From Oryza sativa Japonica Group (lineage: Eukaryota; Streptophyta; Magnoliopsida; Poales; Poaceae), in contig NC_089045.1 of assembly GCF_034140825.1 (NCBI RefSeq), forward strand, positions 627,501 through 691,500: DNA of 64,000 nucleotides. Reading direction: 5' to 3'. Shown here in pieces: positions 23,065 through 35,545 of this stretch (the stretch's first letter is position 1; each line of letters begins with the position of its first letter). The position numbers were made by a program, and so were the translations under genes. Under the pieces are notes generated by a model. That model was given only the letters and a program-made list of their open reading frames with translations, did not search any database and was not told the origin of the DNA.

Positions 23065-24460
23065 TAAGTAATCAAAAGAGTATAATCTTCTTATGTATAC
23101 ATTTATAATCGACGTTGATATATGTTTTTAGTGTGCAGCCACACGATTTCACAACATCACCACCTAAATTTTATTTCATTTTGGTTTGCTTTTGCTTATT
23201 GATAGTGCTAATTGTAAGCATAAGCTTTCTCTATAGAAAACACATACTACAATAAATAAGAGAAAATTTCATGAGCATGAGAAAACTTCATGTTGAAGAA
23301 ACTATGAGTGTGTGATAGGCAAGGTGGCCATTCTAACATAACAAATGGTTCCATTTCAAAACCTAGGACAATATATTGGACAATAAAACTAAATACTAGA
23401 CTCTCTTTCTTGAAAGCAACCCATAGTATTTGACAAACACTTTGATTTAACAATGGAAAGTGAACATTTTGTGTACACTTTTAGAAAGCATGTGCTTAAT
23501 TACTCAATAGGTGTTATAATACATTAATACTATGGATGTTAATATAATTAAAACAATATTTAGGACCATGGTAGTATGATACACTTAAAAATATGATGAT
23601 ATCCAAATATTGCATTTATAAACAAGATCTTAACTGGCAGCCTTATTTCTTTCTTGGTGTAGGAGATGAATCCTATTTTTATATATTCTTTTCACTGACT
23701 TGTAATACACTACTATGTAAATACTATACTCTTAAATTAAGAGAAGAACAAACATGTACTCACTTTTAGTTATACACATAGGGAGAACTACAGTACTTCA
23801 CATTCTTTTCTTGATCTCTTAAAAAAGGAAGCTCTATAAAGAAAGTAAAGCTAAGGATAAGGATAAAAAGAAAGTACTATGATGAATAGCTTGGAAGAAC
23901 CTAGTATATGCTAATATTAGTTGAATTGAAAACAACTATTAAAACAAGAATAAAATGTTGCATTAATAGTCAAAGGCTGAGACAAAGCACATAAGCATAC
24001 TCTAGAATATACGAAACTTTTAGGAAATCTGAAAAATTTTCAATACAACTTCTATGTTAAAAAAATTATATATTGTGTTTTCTTTTAATTGTGTAGTACT
24101 AGTAGTCGGAGTAAGGAGAAGCAAAACATGAGGAGGGAGCGACACAAAATTAACCAGAGGAAAGAAAGCAAAAATGGCAAAGAAGGAAGAAAAAAGAAAA
24201 GGGAAGAAGAAGAAGAGACGCTGGCAGCAGCTGCGTCGAGACGCTTTATCCCTTGCCTCGCGAGAACAGAAAAAAGAAAAAAAAAGAAGAGGAAGAGGGG
24301 AAGGCAATCCGAAAGGAAATTAGGCTAGGGTTTTCGCCATGGCTACCACCCACCACCTCGAGCTCCCCCTCTCCATTCCCAATCTCTCCGACTCCTCCTA
24401 ATTAATCCCGTATTCCCACCCCCCAAGCCAAGGACAGCATCTCGCATCCGCGTCCTTCAA
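23065..24460 (+). repeat. Second copy of the tandem duplication, carrying the functional leader
   Basis: The 3' part (about 24215-24460) holds the probable transcription start and 5' leader of the NST1-like gene, with GGCTAGGGTTTTCGCCATGG. The 5' part matches 22090-22300. The interior, about 23460-24200, has no counterpart in the first copy and is AT-rich, which implies insertion here or deletion there. Confidence 0.68.
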
Positions 24461-24630
24461 TTGATTTGATTGGGTTCCCCCCCTCCATTTCAGGGTTTCG
24501 TTTCGCATCGCAGCAATCTTCCCGACCCAGCAAGCTTCTTCTTCCCTTGGGTCCGTTAGGGTTTGAGATTGAGAGGGGCGGCGCTGGCGATCGAGATTGG
24601 TACGGCGGCGGAGGCGGAGGTGGGCGGATA

Positions 24631-27600
24631 ATGTGTATACTGTGCGCCGTGCAACGGTGGTCGCGGCGCGTCGCCACCATGCTGCCATGGCTGGTGCTCC
24701 CGCTCATCCTCCTCTGGGCGCTCTCCCAGCTCCTCCCCGCCGCCTACCGCTTCGAGGTCACCTCCCCTCGCCTCGCCTGCGTCTCCGTCCTCCTCCTCAC
24801 CCTCTTCTGGTACGAGATCCTCCTCCCCCGCCTCTCCCTCTGGCGCGCCCGCCGCTCCGCCCGCCTCCGCGAGGAGCGCCGCGCCCACGCCCTCCAGCTC
24901 CACAAGCTCCGCAAGACCGCCACCCGCCGCTGCCGCAACTGCAACAACCCCTACCGCGACCAGAACCCCGGCGGCGGCAAGTTCATGTGCTCCTACTGCG
25001 GCCATGTCTCCAAGCGCCCCGTCCTCGACCTCGGCCCTGCCGGGACCCTCCCCACCGGCTGGCCCTGCACCCAGGATTGGCCAAATGCTGCCGGTGACCC
25101 TGCCTACTGGCTCGACCTCCGCTGCTCCTCCGATAACCTGTACTCGGGGTTCTCGTGGCGCTTGTTCTCTTCCTTCTGCGTCAGCATGAGGTGGTTCTGG
25201 AGGGAAGTGCTCAGATTTGGCTCCTCGGGGGACGGCGATGGCTTGGGCCGAGATGGTAAAAGATTAGCAAAAGAAGGGGAGAACGGAGCAAAGGCTGAGG
25301 AGAGCAGAGTCGAGAAGGCGAAAAGGAAGGCGGAGGAGAAGAGGTTGGCGAGGCTGGAGAAGGAAATGCTAGAGGAGGAGGAACGCAAGCAACGGGAGGA
25401 GATGGCAAAGCTCGTGGAGGAGCGGAGGAGGCTAAGGGATGAGAAAGCAGAGGCTGAAGAGAGATCCAAAGGCGCCACACCTGTTGGGGAGAAGGATCCT
25501 CGGAAGGAAGTGGAACGTAGACGGCAGGAGAGGAGGAGGAAGGACGAGAAGGATAAGGGATCAAGCAAGAGCAATTCAGATTGCGAGGATATCGAGAGAA
25601 GAGTAACCAGGGAAGGGGAGAGAAAGCGGGATTCTGATAGAAGAAATGAGCCAGAGAAGCGGGATGCAACAAGAGTTGGCGCTGAGGGTCATAAGCCCTA
25701 TAATTTTGATGCTAACAACCAGGGTAGTAAGACAGTACAGAGCAAGGCAAAGTACTTTGGCCGTATGACAGGCGGTCTATTATCTTCTTCAAGAGGTTTT
25801 GGTGGCGGCTCCTTTTTTGGTAGAAGTGCTCAGACCTCTGCTCCTCAAGTTAACAAGGTGACTAAACCGCTTGTTACTGTAACTGACCAGAGTAATGTAG
25901 TCAAAAGAGATACCCAACCTCCTGCAACAGCCAAATCTGCTACTGCTGGAGGAACGACAAATTCATGGACTAATGTTCATCGACCTGTGAGTAACAAAGG
26001 CATTATTAATTGCTGCAGCAGTCTATCTGTTACGATTACGACATATGTCATTAATTGTTTTCACCCTGACTATCGTCTTACAAATACCATTTGCATTTTT
26101 GTTATGCTTTTATGCAGGTTAGTCCAAATGTGCAGTCACAGCCTACTGGCCTTAAAAAGTCATGGCACCAGCTGTTTAGTCGCTCAGCATCTGTGTCACC
26201 TTGTCCTGATGTTCCTGCTGCAGCCCGTGAAATGAACGGGCAACCAGAACCATATGGAGCACAAATTAGCAATGCTCAAATCTTCCTATCGCAGTATCCC
26301 CCTCTGGACAGTAACCCTAGTTCAAGCCGCTGTATGCAATTTCCAGGTTTTCCACCAGTGAATGGAGCACCTGCCAACATGTCACTCTCTCATTTTCCAG
26401 CTGGACATGTGCCCTACTATTGTGAGCCAGAACCAACAGTGTTTGAAGAACCAGAACAATTTGAGGACCCATGCTATGATCCTGATGCAATTGCGTTGCT
26501 TGGGCCAGTTTCAGAGTCCCTAGATAACTTTCCTCTCGACTTGGATAGCGGGTTCATCTCTAGTGACATCACCAAGGAAACACATACGAAGCCTTCACCA
26601 ATCGAATCTCCTCTTTCAAGATCACGTACATTCGAGGATAATCCTATTAGGCACTCAACTGGAAAAGGGCCTAATGGTTCTATTTTGCCTGAGGCTAGCA
26701 ATGAACAGGGGGGCACATGGCAAATGTGGGGCACGCCATTAGTTCAAGAAAGTTTAGGTCTACGAGGTCCTCAGACTGAGTGGCTCCTACCAAACGCAAA
26801 TCAATTTAACCATGGTGTCAGTCATTTGAATGGTGGAACAAGAAGCTCAGTGGGTTCTGGTTTGGATGACAATGATTTATGGCTGCAGAAAGCGCCTTTC
26901 CAGCAAATGCCTCTTGATACAAGGAGTCTGTTCCTTTCACATGATGTCTCAGAGAATGCTATACACAACAATTTGGATTTTGGATCACCAAACAAATCAG
27001 CCCGTTTGCACCCCATTGGGCCACCTGGTCATTCTTGGTCCAAGTAAGTATGTTGTGACATTCTTGTACCGCTTTCAGTATTTTCTGCAGCAATGAAGCA
27101 TTTGCTTCCATTATAGACAACAATTCGATAACCTTGGTTTGAGCTAGAAACATGGTCATAACTTACAACAGAATTACCCTACCCCACACTTTGATTATGT
27201 GAGCATAATTTTCATTTAGGTCATAAAAAATCATTACGAATGTAGCTTCGTGTATCAATACACATAAGGACCAAATGAGATCAAATTCACAGAGTATTCT
27301 TACAAGGAATAATCATATGCCATAGGGGACTCCTAAATTTCTTTTGTCATAATGACTAGGATGGGTGCTACCACTTTATCTATAAAAAATGGGGCAAGAG
27401 TGATACCAGTTAAGAGCAAACAATACACTCTGAGTCTCCAATTTAGAAGGAATCAAGGGAGCAAATACATAAATTTCCATAATAGCAATTTTTGCCCCCA
27501 AAAGCTGGGGACCATGGCCCAGTTTGACCATGCCTTGCAGTGGTTGCATCCTTATATGGATGGTTATTTTGGCTTTAGACAAATAAGAGGCATTAGTGAC

Positions 27601-29849
27601 AGGGTGCAAGTTTTCTGTGGATTCTGTTTATGAGAGACACATCACATGGCATGCAATTATGTGTTTGTGCATTTGTTGTATGAAACACTTGAATATTTCT
27701 TTGTTCTTTCTTTTAAAGAATGTATTCTTATATATTTCTATATTTAATATGGAACTATGGATTGATGATGATATCATATTAAAATAAGGGATTATGTCTA
27801 GTGGTTCTTGGTGACGCTCCACTGGCATTCCGAAGTAGTATTAGCTAGAAGGAATGATGACGCCATAGAAATTAAATGTACTGCCAATCTGGAACCTGTT
27901 TCAACAGTCCTTGTCTGGCTCTATTCTTTGGGTTGTTTCGCGGTCAGCATGGGGATGTGGGACTGTATATTACTCAATGGTTGAGAGTGGAGTTCAATTG
28001 ACTGTCTGTCCAAACTAAATAACTGATAAGAACCACGCCTGAATCCATGGATGGATGAGTGTTGTTTATGTGAAATTTATTAACTGGTTGTTTCACCATA
28101 GAAAAATCAATATTGTTTTTTGGATATATATATTTTTACATTGTAGATGTCTGACACATTTGTTTAGAAAATGTGTTCAGTTCATAATGTTGATTGGTTT
28201 GCCTGCATCTCTTTTGACTTTTTTGTGAATGACAGAACGATGCATGTTATTGGCTTGTTGGAAAAACTGTTTTATAGTTCAAACAAACCAAGTTTCATGT
28301 TTGACGGTGCCATTATTTTGCTTATTCACGGAGTGAAACGGCATATTTGCAAACGAAAAGCAATTTGTGAATAAAACTTTTATATACGTGTTCTTAGCAA
28401 TCTAAAAGCAAAGGCTGAAAAATAAACTTCGATGAAAAAACCTCAAAATCAGCTCCAAATTTAAGGTTGAAAATTCAAATTTTGGCTGATAAGCATAAGC
28501 ATAAACGAAAAGATGAGGCCGTGAGGCATAAGACCAAGCATCAGGTCCAAGATAATGAAAACTTAACAGGGTTTGCTTTTATACTTCGGTGTTTTTTTGT
28601 GGAGTAGGTCTCTGACATACAGAACTGTTGCCATGTAAATAGAGCAGGCATGATAGATTGATGTAATGTTGGCAACTTGGCAGAGCAATCAGTTATGCGC
28701 TCACTGTTCAGTTTCTCTAGCAATTTGTAGCTATCTTCCATGTTATCAATACACAAGCTTTTGTGATTAGACTGCCATTTGTTTTTCTTTTAAAAGCAAA
28801 AAAAATGCTTGTTTTCTAACCGGGTTGATTTTCGGGGGTTTAAGGTACCCTGTTGAACTGTAAACAAATAATTGAAAGTCACTAAGGACGTTCCTTTGGA
28901 AACCAGGTGCAAAGATTTTCTCACTAGTTATATTTGCAATCAAAGATTTAGTCATTTAGTTTGCTGCTTTATCTGCTGGATTCAACTTGTGGCCATTGGG
29001 CTGCATTATGTGATGATAGTTAGCTGCATTATCTAAGCAGTAAGCACCAGTAAATACAGTTACTAGATCACGTGTGGGTTATGCACTGGCCAGGTGATAT
29101 ACAGGGGTTTCCAATGTGCTAACGTGGATGTTGTTTTGAATTGTTTATTGTTGTCATCACTTGAAACTGCCGATAAATTCACCATTCGTTTTTTCCCTTG
29201 CCTGTACTGCTCTGGTGGGTTGAACATATATGAGATTTAGTTTTTTTTTTGACATATATGCCTTGGGCCTAACTATTAACTAAGAAATTGCATTTACATG
29301 GTCTGAGCTAAACCATGAATATATCCTCGAATAGTTGGATTGGACGAGTTGCTAGCTTGGAACTAAGTACAGGGCCCTATACAAATGGAATACATGATTG
29401 TGTAATCCTTGTTCTTTTACCCCTTCCTCCCCACCTTGGTTTGTGGCCGTTGGGATTTTATGGTTGGCTTGGCTCTTGGCTGTACTGCATTTTCAGAAGT
29501 TGCATGGTGAACTGTGTATACCTGAACTTTTCTGGTATTCTTCGACATGTGTTTGGTGTTGAAAATATTGTTCTAGGCAACTAATAATAATTTGTATGCT
29601 GCAACTGATGGTTCAATTTTTATTACATCTGTTGACTAGTCATGCATTATTAAAAACAGATTCGTTCATCTTCGTGGAACTCAGACTTTGTCTGGTTATG
29701 ATTTATGCAGGGAGGCAGTGGTGCTGAATGGACCTCAGGAAGCTAGTAAGATTTGCTCATCAACAGGGGCACATGTTGGCGGTGGCTTTTTTTCAACTAA
29801 TCCTGATGTACAGTCAGTTTGGTCGTTCAATCAAAAAGAGACAACATAG
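24631..29849 (+). CDS. NST1-like (stress-response) coiled-coil membrane protein, 806 aa
   Basis: Exons 24631-25986, 26118-27043 and 29711-29849 give 2421 nt in frame. Two hydrophobic segments at residues 18-37 and 46-66 suggest membrane anchoring. A zinc-ribbon-like CxxC pair follows (Cys101, 104, 120, 123). A highly charged Lys/Glu/Arg coiled coil covers about 213-310. The rest is low-complexity and probably disordered. Plant homologues are annotated stress response protein NST1-like by resemblance of the coiled coil; the function is unknown. The last exon is supported by a strong GTAAGT donor, an ATGCAG acceptor, frame continuity and the family-like end with NPDVQSVWSFN. In-frame TAA overlaps the donor, so intron retention would still give a 760-aa protein. 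An ATG at 24679 is an alternative start. Confidence 0.85.
28290..28525. repeat. High-copy MITE-like repeat in intron 2 of the NST1-like gene
   Basis: Contains blocks such as GTGAATAAAACTTTTATATA and AAATTTAAGGTTGAAAATTC, which I recognise from memory as a very common dispersed rice repeat. The ends and target duplication were not resolved. Confidence 0.45.
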
Positions 29850-31347
29850 AACATATAGAACACAATGTCAAGCCAATGCTTCCTTGCCTCATTTGAGTTT
29901 AGGAAGTTGAGGTGATATGTTGGACTGTATTCCTTGGACGTGAATGATAGTCCCCTTTTATTTAGTATCACTTACCTGTTAACATGCGTTAGCATTAGGT
30001 CTCTCACCTGATGTTTTGGCGCATTTAACCTTTTTTTTGGATTCAATGCAAAATGGGCTGGGAACTCATGGTGCACAATCACTTGCTCTTATTAATGTGG
30101 TGACTAGTGAAATCATAGTTCAGTCAATTGTCCAGCACTTCACTGGGGGGATATGGATTCCCTAGTTTGCCCTGTGGTTGGACTGGTTAGTTCCAGTGTG
30201 ACCTTTGCTTTCAGTCTGCTGAGAGGTGTGGAGAGAAGAGAATGAAGGAATGGTTGTGGAGCAAGTGCTGTTCCCATTAATTGACTGCATTTTTTGTGCT
30301 TGTTATCTATCCAGCGCGCCGATCCTTGATTTCTATAACAAAAGTTTTAGTATTGGGTTTGTTAATCTGCATGGTTACCTTTTGCATCAGTCGGTCCACA
30401 AAAGTCAAACCAAAGGTGTGTGGGCAAGTGGGTCACTAGCTAGCTGCCTGCCTAACTATTTTGTTGCGCTCATGGACATGATTGCGGCATGATGAAAGCT
30501 CACTAGCTCACTCACTGCCTCTGCCGGTGCCGCATTCGATTTAAAGGATTTTCAAAGGTTTTTTGTATGAATTGAAACCTTAGGAATTTTTTTTTACCAT
30601 CATTCATTTCATAGGAATAAATCCTATCCAATTCTAGGAATCTATTCTTACAACCTAATTCTATAAGTTTTTTTTTATATTATGGGTGATCTCTTGGAAA
30701 AATTTCTATGAATTGGAGTGCACGAGTCATCCTAATCCCATTTTTTTTCTACCAATGATTTGAAAACCCTATGAACCGAGTAAGTCCTCAGAGTTGTTGG
30801 GTGGATGTATCCCAGTCAAAAGAAAAGGAATTGCAGATGTGAGATTAGACTATCATTATCCCCTTGTGAAAAAGGAGCAGATGATATATCCGGGTAGCCG
30901 CCGGATTCGCCTGGACTGATGCACAAGCATGTCTGCATGTGTATCTTATCTATCTGGTTGGGCGGCCCTTGTCTGAGTCTCTTGCAAATGTTCAAGTGGG
31001 CTGGTGCGTGTACTTTGAACCCACACAAGCTTGAGAGCGATGGACCGACTGCTCGTGGAAATACATAAAAACTGAGAAATGAGATGGAGCAGCAAGAAAA
31101 GTCATTACGAGTTCTCAAAAAAAAAAAGAAAAAGAAAAGTCACTATTACGAACGAGTAGAAACAAATGCTTAGAAGAAACGAAGCAAGCTTACAATTAAC
31201 TTGATGCTATGATCGATACAGCATGCTTACAAAGACAAGCATTATATATCCTTGATGCCGATCGCTAGCGTATGCTTCTCTTTCTTTCCTCCGAAAAACG
31301 ACACTAGCTTGCTCGATAGTAAGTACAGTTGGATCGATGCTTGTCTC

Positions 31348-31514
31348 CAGGGTTTCCTAAACCGCCGGGGCTGGGGTTACCGCGCCCCGGCGGTAAGCAC
31401 GGTTACTGCGCGGTAACCGTGAAAAATCGTATAAAACCATGTAAAATTTATCAAAAATTTAAATTATTTTTTAAATTTAAGGAGGTTACCGCCACGGTAA
31501 ACCTTGTTACCCTG
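31348..31514. mobile_element. hAT-type MITE
   Basis: A 167-bp element begins CAGGGT and ends ACCCTG, with inverted TAAACCG/CGGTAAA blocks inside the ends. An 8-bp target duplication with one mismatch flanks it (CTTGTCTC at 31340-31347, TTTGTCTC at 31515-31522). CAGGG ends with 8-bp duplications are diagnostic of hAT elements. Confidence 0.78.
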
Positions 31515-32306
31515 TTTGTCTCCTGTATTTTCTCAACTGCAGGGAAAAAAAATGCCATCGGTCTGTCCAGAGCAGGTCACGTACTCTTCTGTCCAGGTTA
31601 GTTTGGTAGTTAGCACATGGCTTACACTCTCAATCTCTTGCATTGCAACCGATCGAGTACTGATTCAATATTTTGCATCATGCGGCTGGCTCTTTCTTTC
31701 TTGAACAATTCAGCTACACAACCAACATCAATATACGTACTCCTAGTAGTAGTATATAAACAAGGAGTACCTCATTACAACAAATCTACTTGGCTGTATC
31801 CCTGTGTGCCTTCAAGAATTAACAGCAGCTATATCTAGCTGGCTAATCACTAATGGTGAGCTCCCCATTATGATGAAAAAAAAGGACAAACAGTAGTAGT
31901 TCTTTTTAAGATGGAATTCATTTAAGAATACTCCGTAGTTGGTAACCACTAATCCAGTGCACATGCATGTTGACTTTCCAAACCAACAATAGGATATTAT
32001 GCACGGATAGACTAATGAATGAATACTAATTTATTTTTTTTGCGGTCCATCTTCCAGAAGAAAATCTTGCTTGTAAAAGGCTCATTTAGTTACTTGCTTT
32101 CTACCCGTCATGGAAGAAAACGTGGAGACCACTGTGACATATATAGTGATAAAAAAAACAAGGACAATTAATTAAAAGGACTAAAGGGATGAAAATCATA
32201 TACTAAGATAAGGTTCCCCTGACTATGAATGACACATGGCCATATGTTTACTTTAGCCCAAACACTTGAGATATATTAATTATTAAATTCTTTTCACTGT
32301 CTACTA

Positions 32307-32390
32307 CTTGTTCCGTCCTAAAATCCAGATTTATTGTGTTAAGATGTGTCAAATTTCATTCTAGGTAATAAATTTTTGGGACGAAATTCG
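32307..32390. mobile_element. Stowaway-type MITE relic
   Basis: An 84-bp segment between TA dinucleotides with ends GTTCCGTCCTAAAAT and its degenerate inverted partner ATTTTTGGGACGAAA. The interior TTAAGATGTGTCAAAT recalls a common rice Stowaway family. Confidence 0.5.
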
Positions 32391-33112
32391 TATACTAGCA
32401 GTAATAACTTTTCGTGTAAAACCAAATGGGTGTGGTAAAGAATTATATGAAAAAAGATTGGGTTATAGCTTAATGAAAAGTATGTAATTCAAAGTTTTAC
32501 AAGTGATACAACAACGTGGTTTGCATAATGCGTCAAAGAGAGAAAAAAAAGAAGAGGTCAACAGGAGAGAGAGGGGGGCTGGTTTGGCTTGGCTGTTACA
32601 AAGACAAAGAATGACATGCGGGCCCAGAGAGGCGGACCGCGTCCCTTTTGACGACATCTCATCTCACCCTCTCCTCGGCCGCGTAAATCCCATAAATAAA
32701 TTCTTCTTCTTCTTTTTGTTTCCTTGCCAAATCCCATCTCCATTTTCCTCTCTTTCTCGTTGCGATTTGAGAATTCACCTTCTTCTTCCTCCTCTCGCCT
32801 CCTACCTCTTGCTGCAGCGCACGGCGCCGCGCCGTCATCTCGTGCTTGTATCCTTGTTCTTCATCTTCTCTCACCTTCCCTTGAGAAGATTTGTTATTAC
32901 TAGTTTAATATTTCTAGGAAAGAGGAGAAGAGGAGAGGAGAGGAGAGGGTGGTAACGCAGCGTTAGGTGGGGGCGTGCTAGGGAGTCAAGAACAGAAGGA
33001 AGGGAGGCCCAACTGCTCCATCCTCCCTTTCCCCAAATCCACTCCTTCCTTTCGATTTGCCTCCTTCCTTCCTTGGTTCATTCATTGATTTTTGCACCGC
33101 ATTTGAGGAAGA

Positions 33113-34799
33113 ATGTGCCCGCTGAGGGTGATCCTAATCTTCCTCTCCGCCACCATCGCCGGATTCTTCCTCATCCGGGGCCTCAACGCCGATCCCGACC
33201 TCCACGACGATGCCGACGCCTCCGAATCCCCAAGGGAAAGGCCCCCCGTGCCCCTCCATTCCAAGGTAATCAAACCAAAAAAAGGGGAAAAAAAACCATT
33301 CTTTCTTGGTCGCTCCATACTATTCTTGGGTTAGGTTACCTCACACACACGTTTCATGACATCCCTTGCTAGAGGACTAACGCTTCAATTCTACTGCTTA
33401 ATTCCTGCTACGAGCCCCATGTACCCCGTCTCATATGGCAAATCACAACATTGTCTTGTCTTTGACTTCTAGTTTGCTGTTGCTGGATATGGAAGCTAGC
33501 GATTCTAGGAATGCTTTCTTCTTACGGCTGAAAAAAAAGAAATCTTCTAGCTAACTTTCCTATGAAAGGGGACGAAAATCATGTGCTTTGGAAATGTTTC
33601 TGGCATATGCCTAATTTTCAGATAAATCACAACCATATGTTTCTTTTTAGTGCACACAACATGTTCTCTCTTGTTTTTGTTTTTTCACAGCAGTACTTCA
33701 CTACACATAATCGACTCATGCACAGCAACAACAAAAAAAATCCAATGGCTTTCATGCTAATTTTTAGATTCACGGCTTCATTTTCGGTCATTTTTTTCAG
33801 CCTTATAACAATTAGAACAAATGTTTCAGTACAGTATTGTTGGTTCCTGCTGATTGTCTAGAGCTTGGAGGTTGAAAAGGAACTAACACCCGCCATTCCA
33901 AACTTATATGCAACCACTGTTATAATACGATAAGCAAAGATATTGCCTGTTCTTATTCCAAAGAAAAAAAACTGCATGCAAATTATCAGGAATCATACTA
34001 AAAAATGAGCTATTTTGAAGTATTTCTATAGTTGCAGTATGCTTGATAACAAATCTTACTTAAACAGCGACATGTAGTTGGCTAGTTGGCAGTGCTTCTT
34101 ACATTGTGTTAAACCATGGTATCATGGTTTTACATTGTGAACCTGTCCTTATGGATTATGTAAGCATAATAGTTTATACACTGGAGATGCTGGATTGTTG
34201 AAAGAAGTACTAGGGAAAAGATTGGGTTGTTGTCCTGTTGACGATGCCTGAAATTTATATTTCCAGGCCCACAAACTTATAACCCTCTCTTTTTTTTCTT
34301 AAAAAAAAATTTATAGCGGAAGAAGATTTTTTCTTCAGGGTGGAGCGCATCAGAACGCCGTACGTACCACCTACGAATAATAGGTAGCCCCACCCCAGAC
34401 AGAGTTTGTGAGCCGTGTAATTGGCGACCATTTCGCGCGGTTCGGGTCAGATAGCAAGCGAATCGTCCTATATCGCGGAAGCTGGATTATTACGGGCCAT
34501 ATTTGGTCTTGAGCCCCAGTTTTTGTTCCAGTGTTGAATCTTTTGATGTATGTAGTAAAAATGGGTGCTGGCATCATATCTTCATGCTTCCTAACCAAGC
34601 TACAGCATAATATTGGATTTTATTTCGTTGCTTGCCACATAACTTTCTCTCTATTGAAGTATAATTTTGCATGAAACTGTAGGTTGGGTCGGCTTTGAAA
34701 ACAGGATTCTGGACGATGGTGGACATGGCAAGTGGGAAATACCTTTGGCGCACTCTTGTTTCACCACCAACAAAATGTGAATCTGAGAAGGCCCAGTGA
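33113..34799 (+). CDS. Small single-pass membrane protein conserved in plants, 89 aa
   Basis: Exons 33113-33265 and 34683-34799 give 270 nt. The protein starts MCPLR followed by a hydrophobic helix (about residues 5-23), then an acidic linker. The C-terminal module contains GFWTMVDMASGKYLWRTL. Very similar small plant proteins carry the uninformative label methyltransferase-related, although there is no methyltransferase domain. The function is unknown. It is probably an N-in or signal-anchored membrane protein. The 1.4-kb intron has clean GTAATC/TGTAG borders. The start is the only ATG that precedes the hydrophobic segment. Confidence 0.8.
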
Positions 34800-35545
34800 T
34801 GGAGTTCTGATATTTATATCATTGTTGATTTGGGAATAGACGTAACCCCTATTGTGGTTAGATTCTGTTCTTGAAGTGTAATATGATGGCAACTGTAACA
34901 TGAGGATTACATCTTGAAGTAAATGTACAAAATAGTTCACGTTTGAGCCTTTTCGTGTAACCTAAAACAATGAGTGGAGAATTGTATTAATACATGAGAT
35001 TTGGACTGAAGTTTCTGAATACAATAGTTGGACACTATTCTTTATTTTCCTGTTGAAATGATGCTTGTTTTGTTTTGTTGAAATGATACTTCAATATTAT
35101 CTTTCTTCCTTTCTATGTGTTGTTTGAAGTATCTGGTCCAGGACTGTGTTTCTGAAATGTCCTGTTAGGTGCCTGGTATTTGTGATGGCGCTTATAAAGC
35201 AAGGGCAACAATTTCATGGTTGATGTCACATCTTATGGTAAGTTCTTCAGGTAAGATATATGGCTGTGATGTGCAAAAGAAAATTAGCTGTACTCATCCT
35301 GGTAAGATTACTGGTATTGCTGGAGGCTGGAGCATATACATACATGCTTCAAAACACGTATATATATGCTGCCGCCTGCCGGAAGATTAGGTAGGGGGTT
35401 GCAAATCAAATCACAGTGTCTGCAATGCAAGCAGAAGGCACAGTTGTACCCTCCTAATTACAGTCCAGCAGAAATGTGGACGACAAAATGCATCGTAGCA
35501 GATAAAAGCATTGCTTCATAGAAACCAAAACGATACTCACTAGTT
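34800..35545. other. Convergent intergenic region with 3'-flank module of the tandem family
   Basis: Holds the 3' flank of the small membrane protein gene. At about 35455-35545 it holds the first copy of the module found downstream of every member of the tandem family (CAGCAGAAATGTGGACGAC, AGATAAAAGCATTGCTTCAT). Confidence 0.5.

Larger units (their letters stand above)
29850..33112. other. Intergenic region with small transposon relics
   Basis: Holds the 3' flank of the NST1-like gene, an uncertain dispersed repeat at about 30536-30790 (AGGATTTTCAAAGG and a partial inverted counterpart), an hAT MITE at 31348-31514, a Stowaway relic at 32307-32390 and the promoter/leader of the next gene (GA-rich at 32920-32950). 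No convincing host exon is seen. Confidence 0.45.

Noticed and set aside
32503-32955. 150-residue open frame before the small membrane protein gene
   Set aside because: Lys/Glu- and Phe/Ser-rich low complexity, no ATG in good context; it overlaps the probable promoter and leader.
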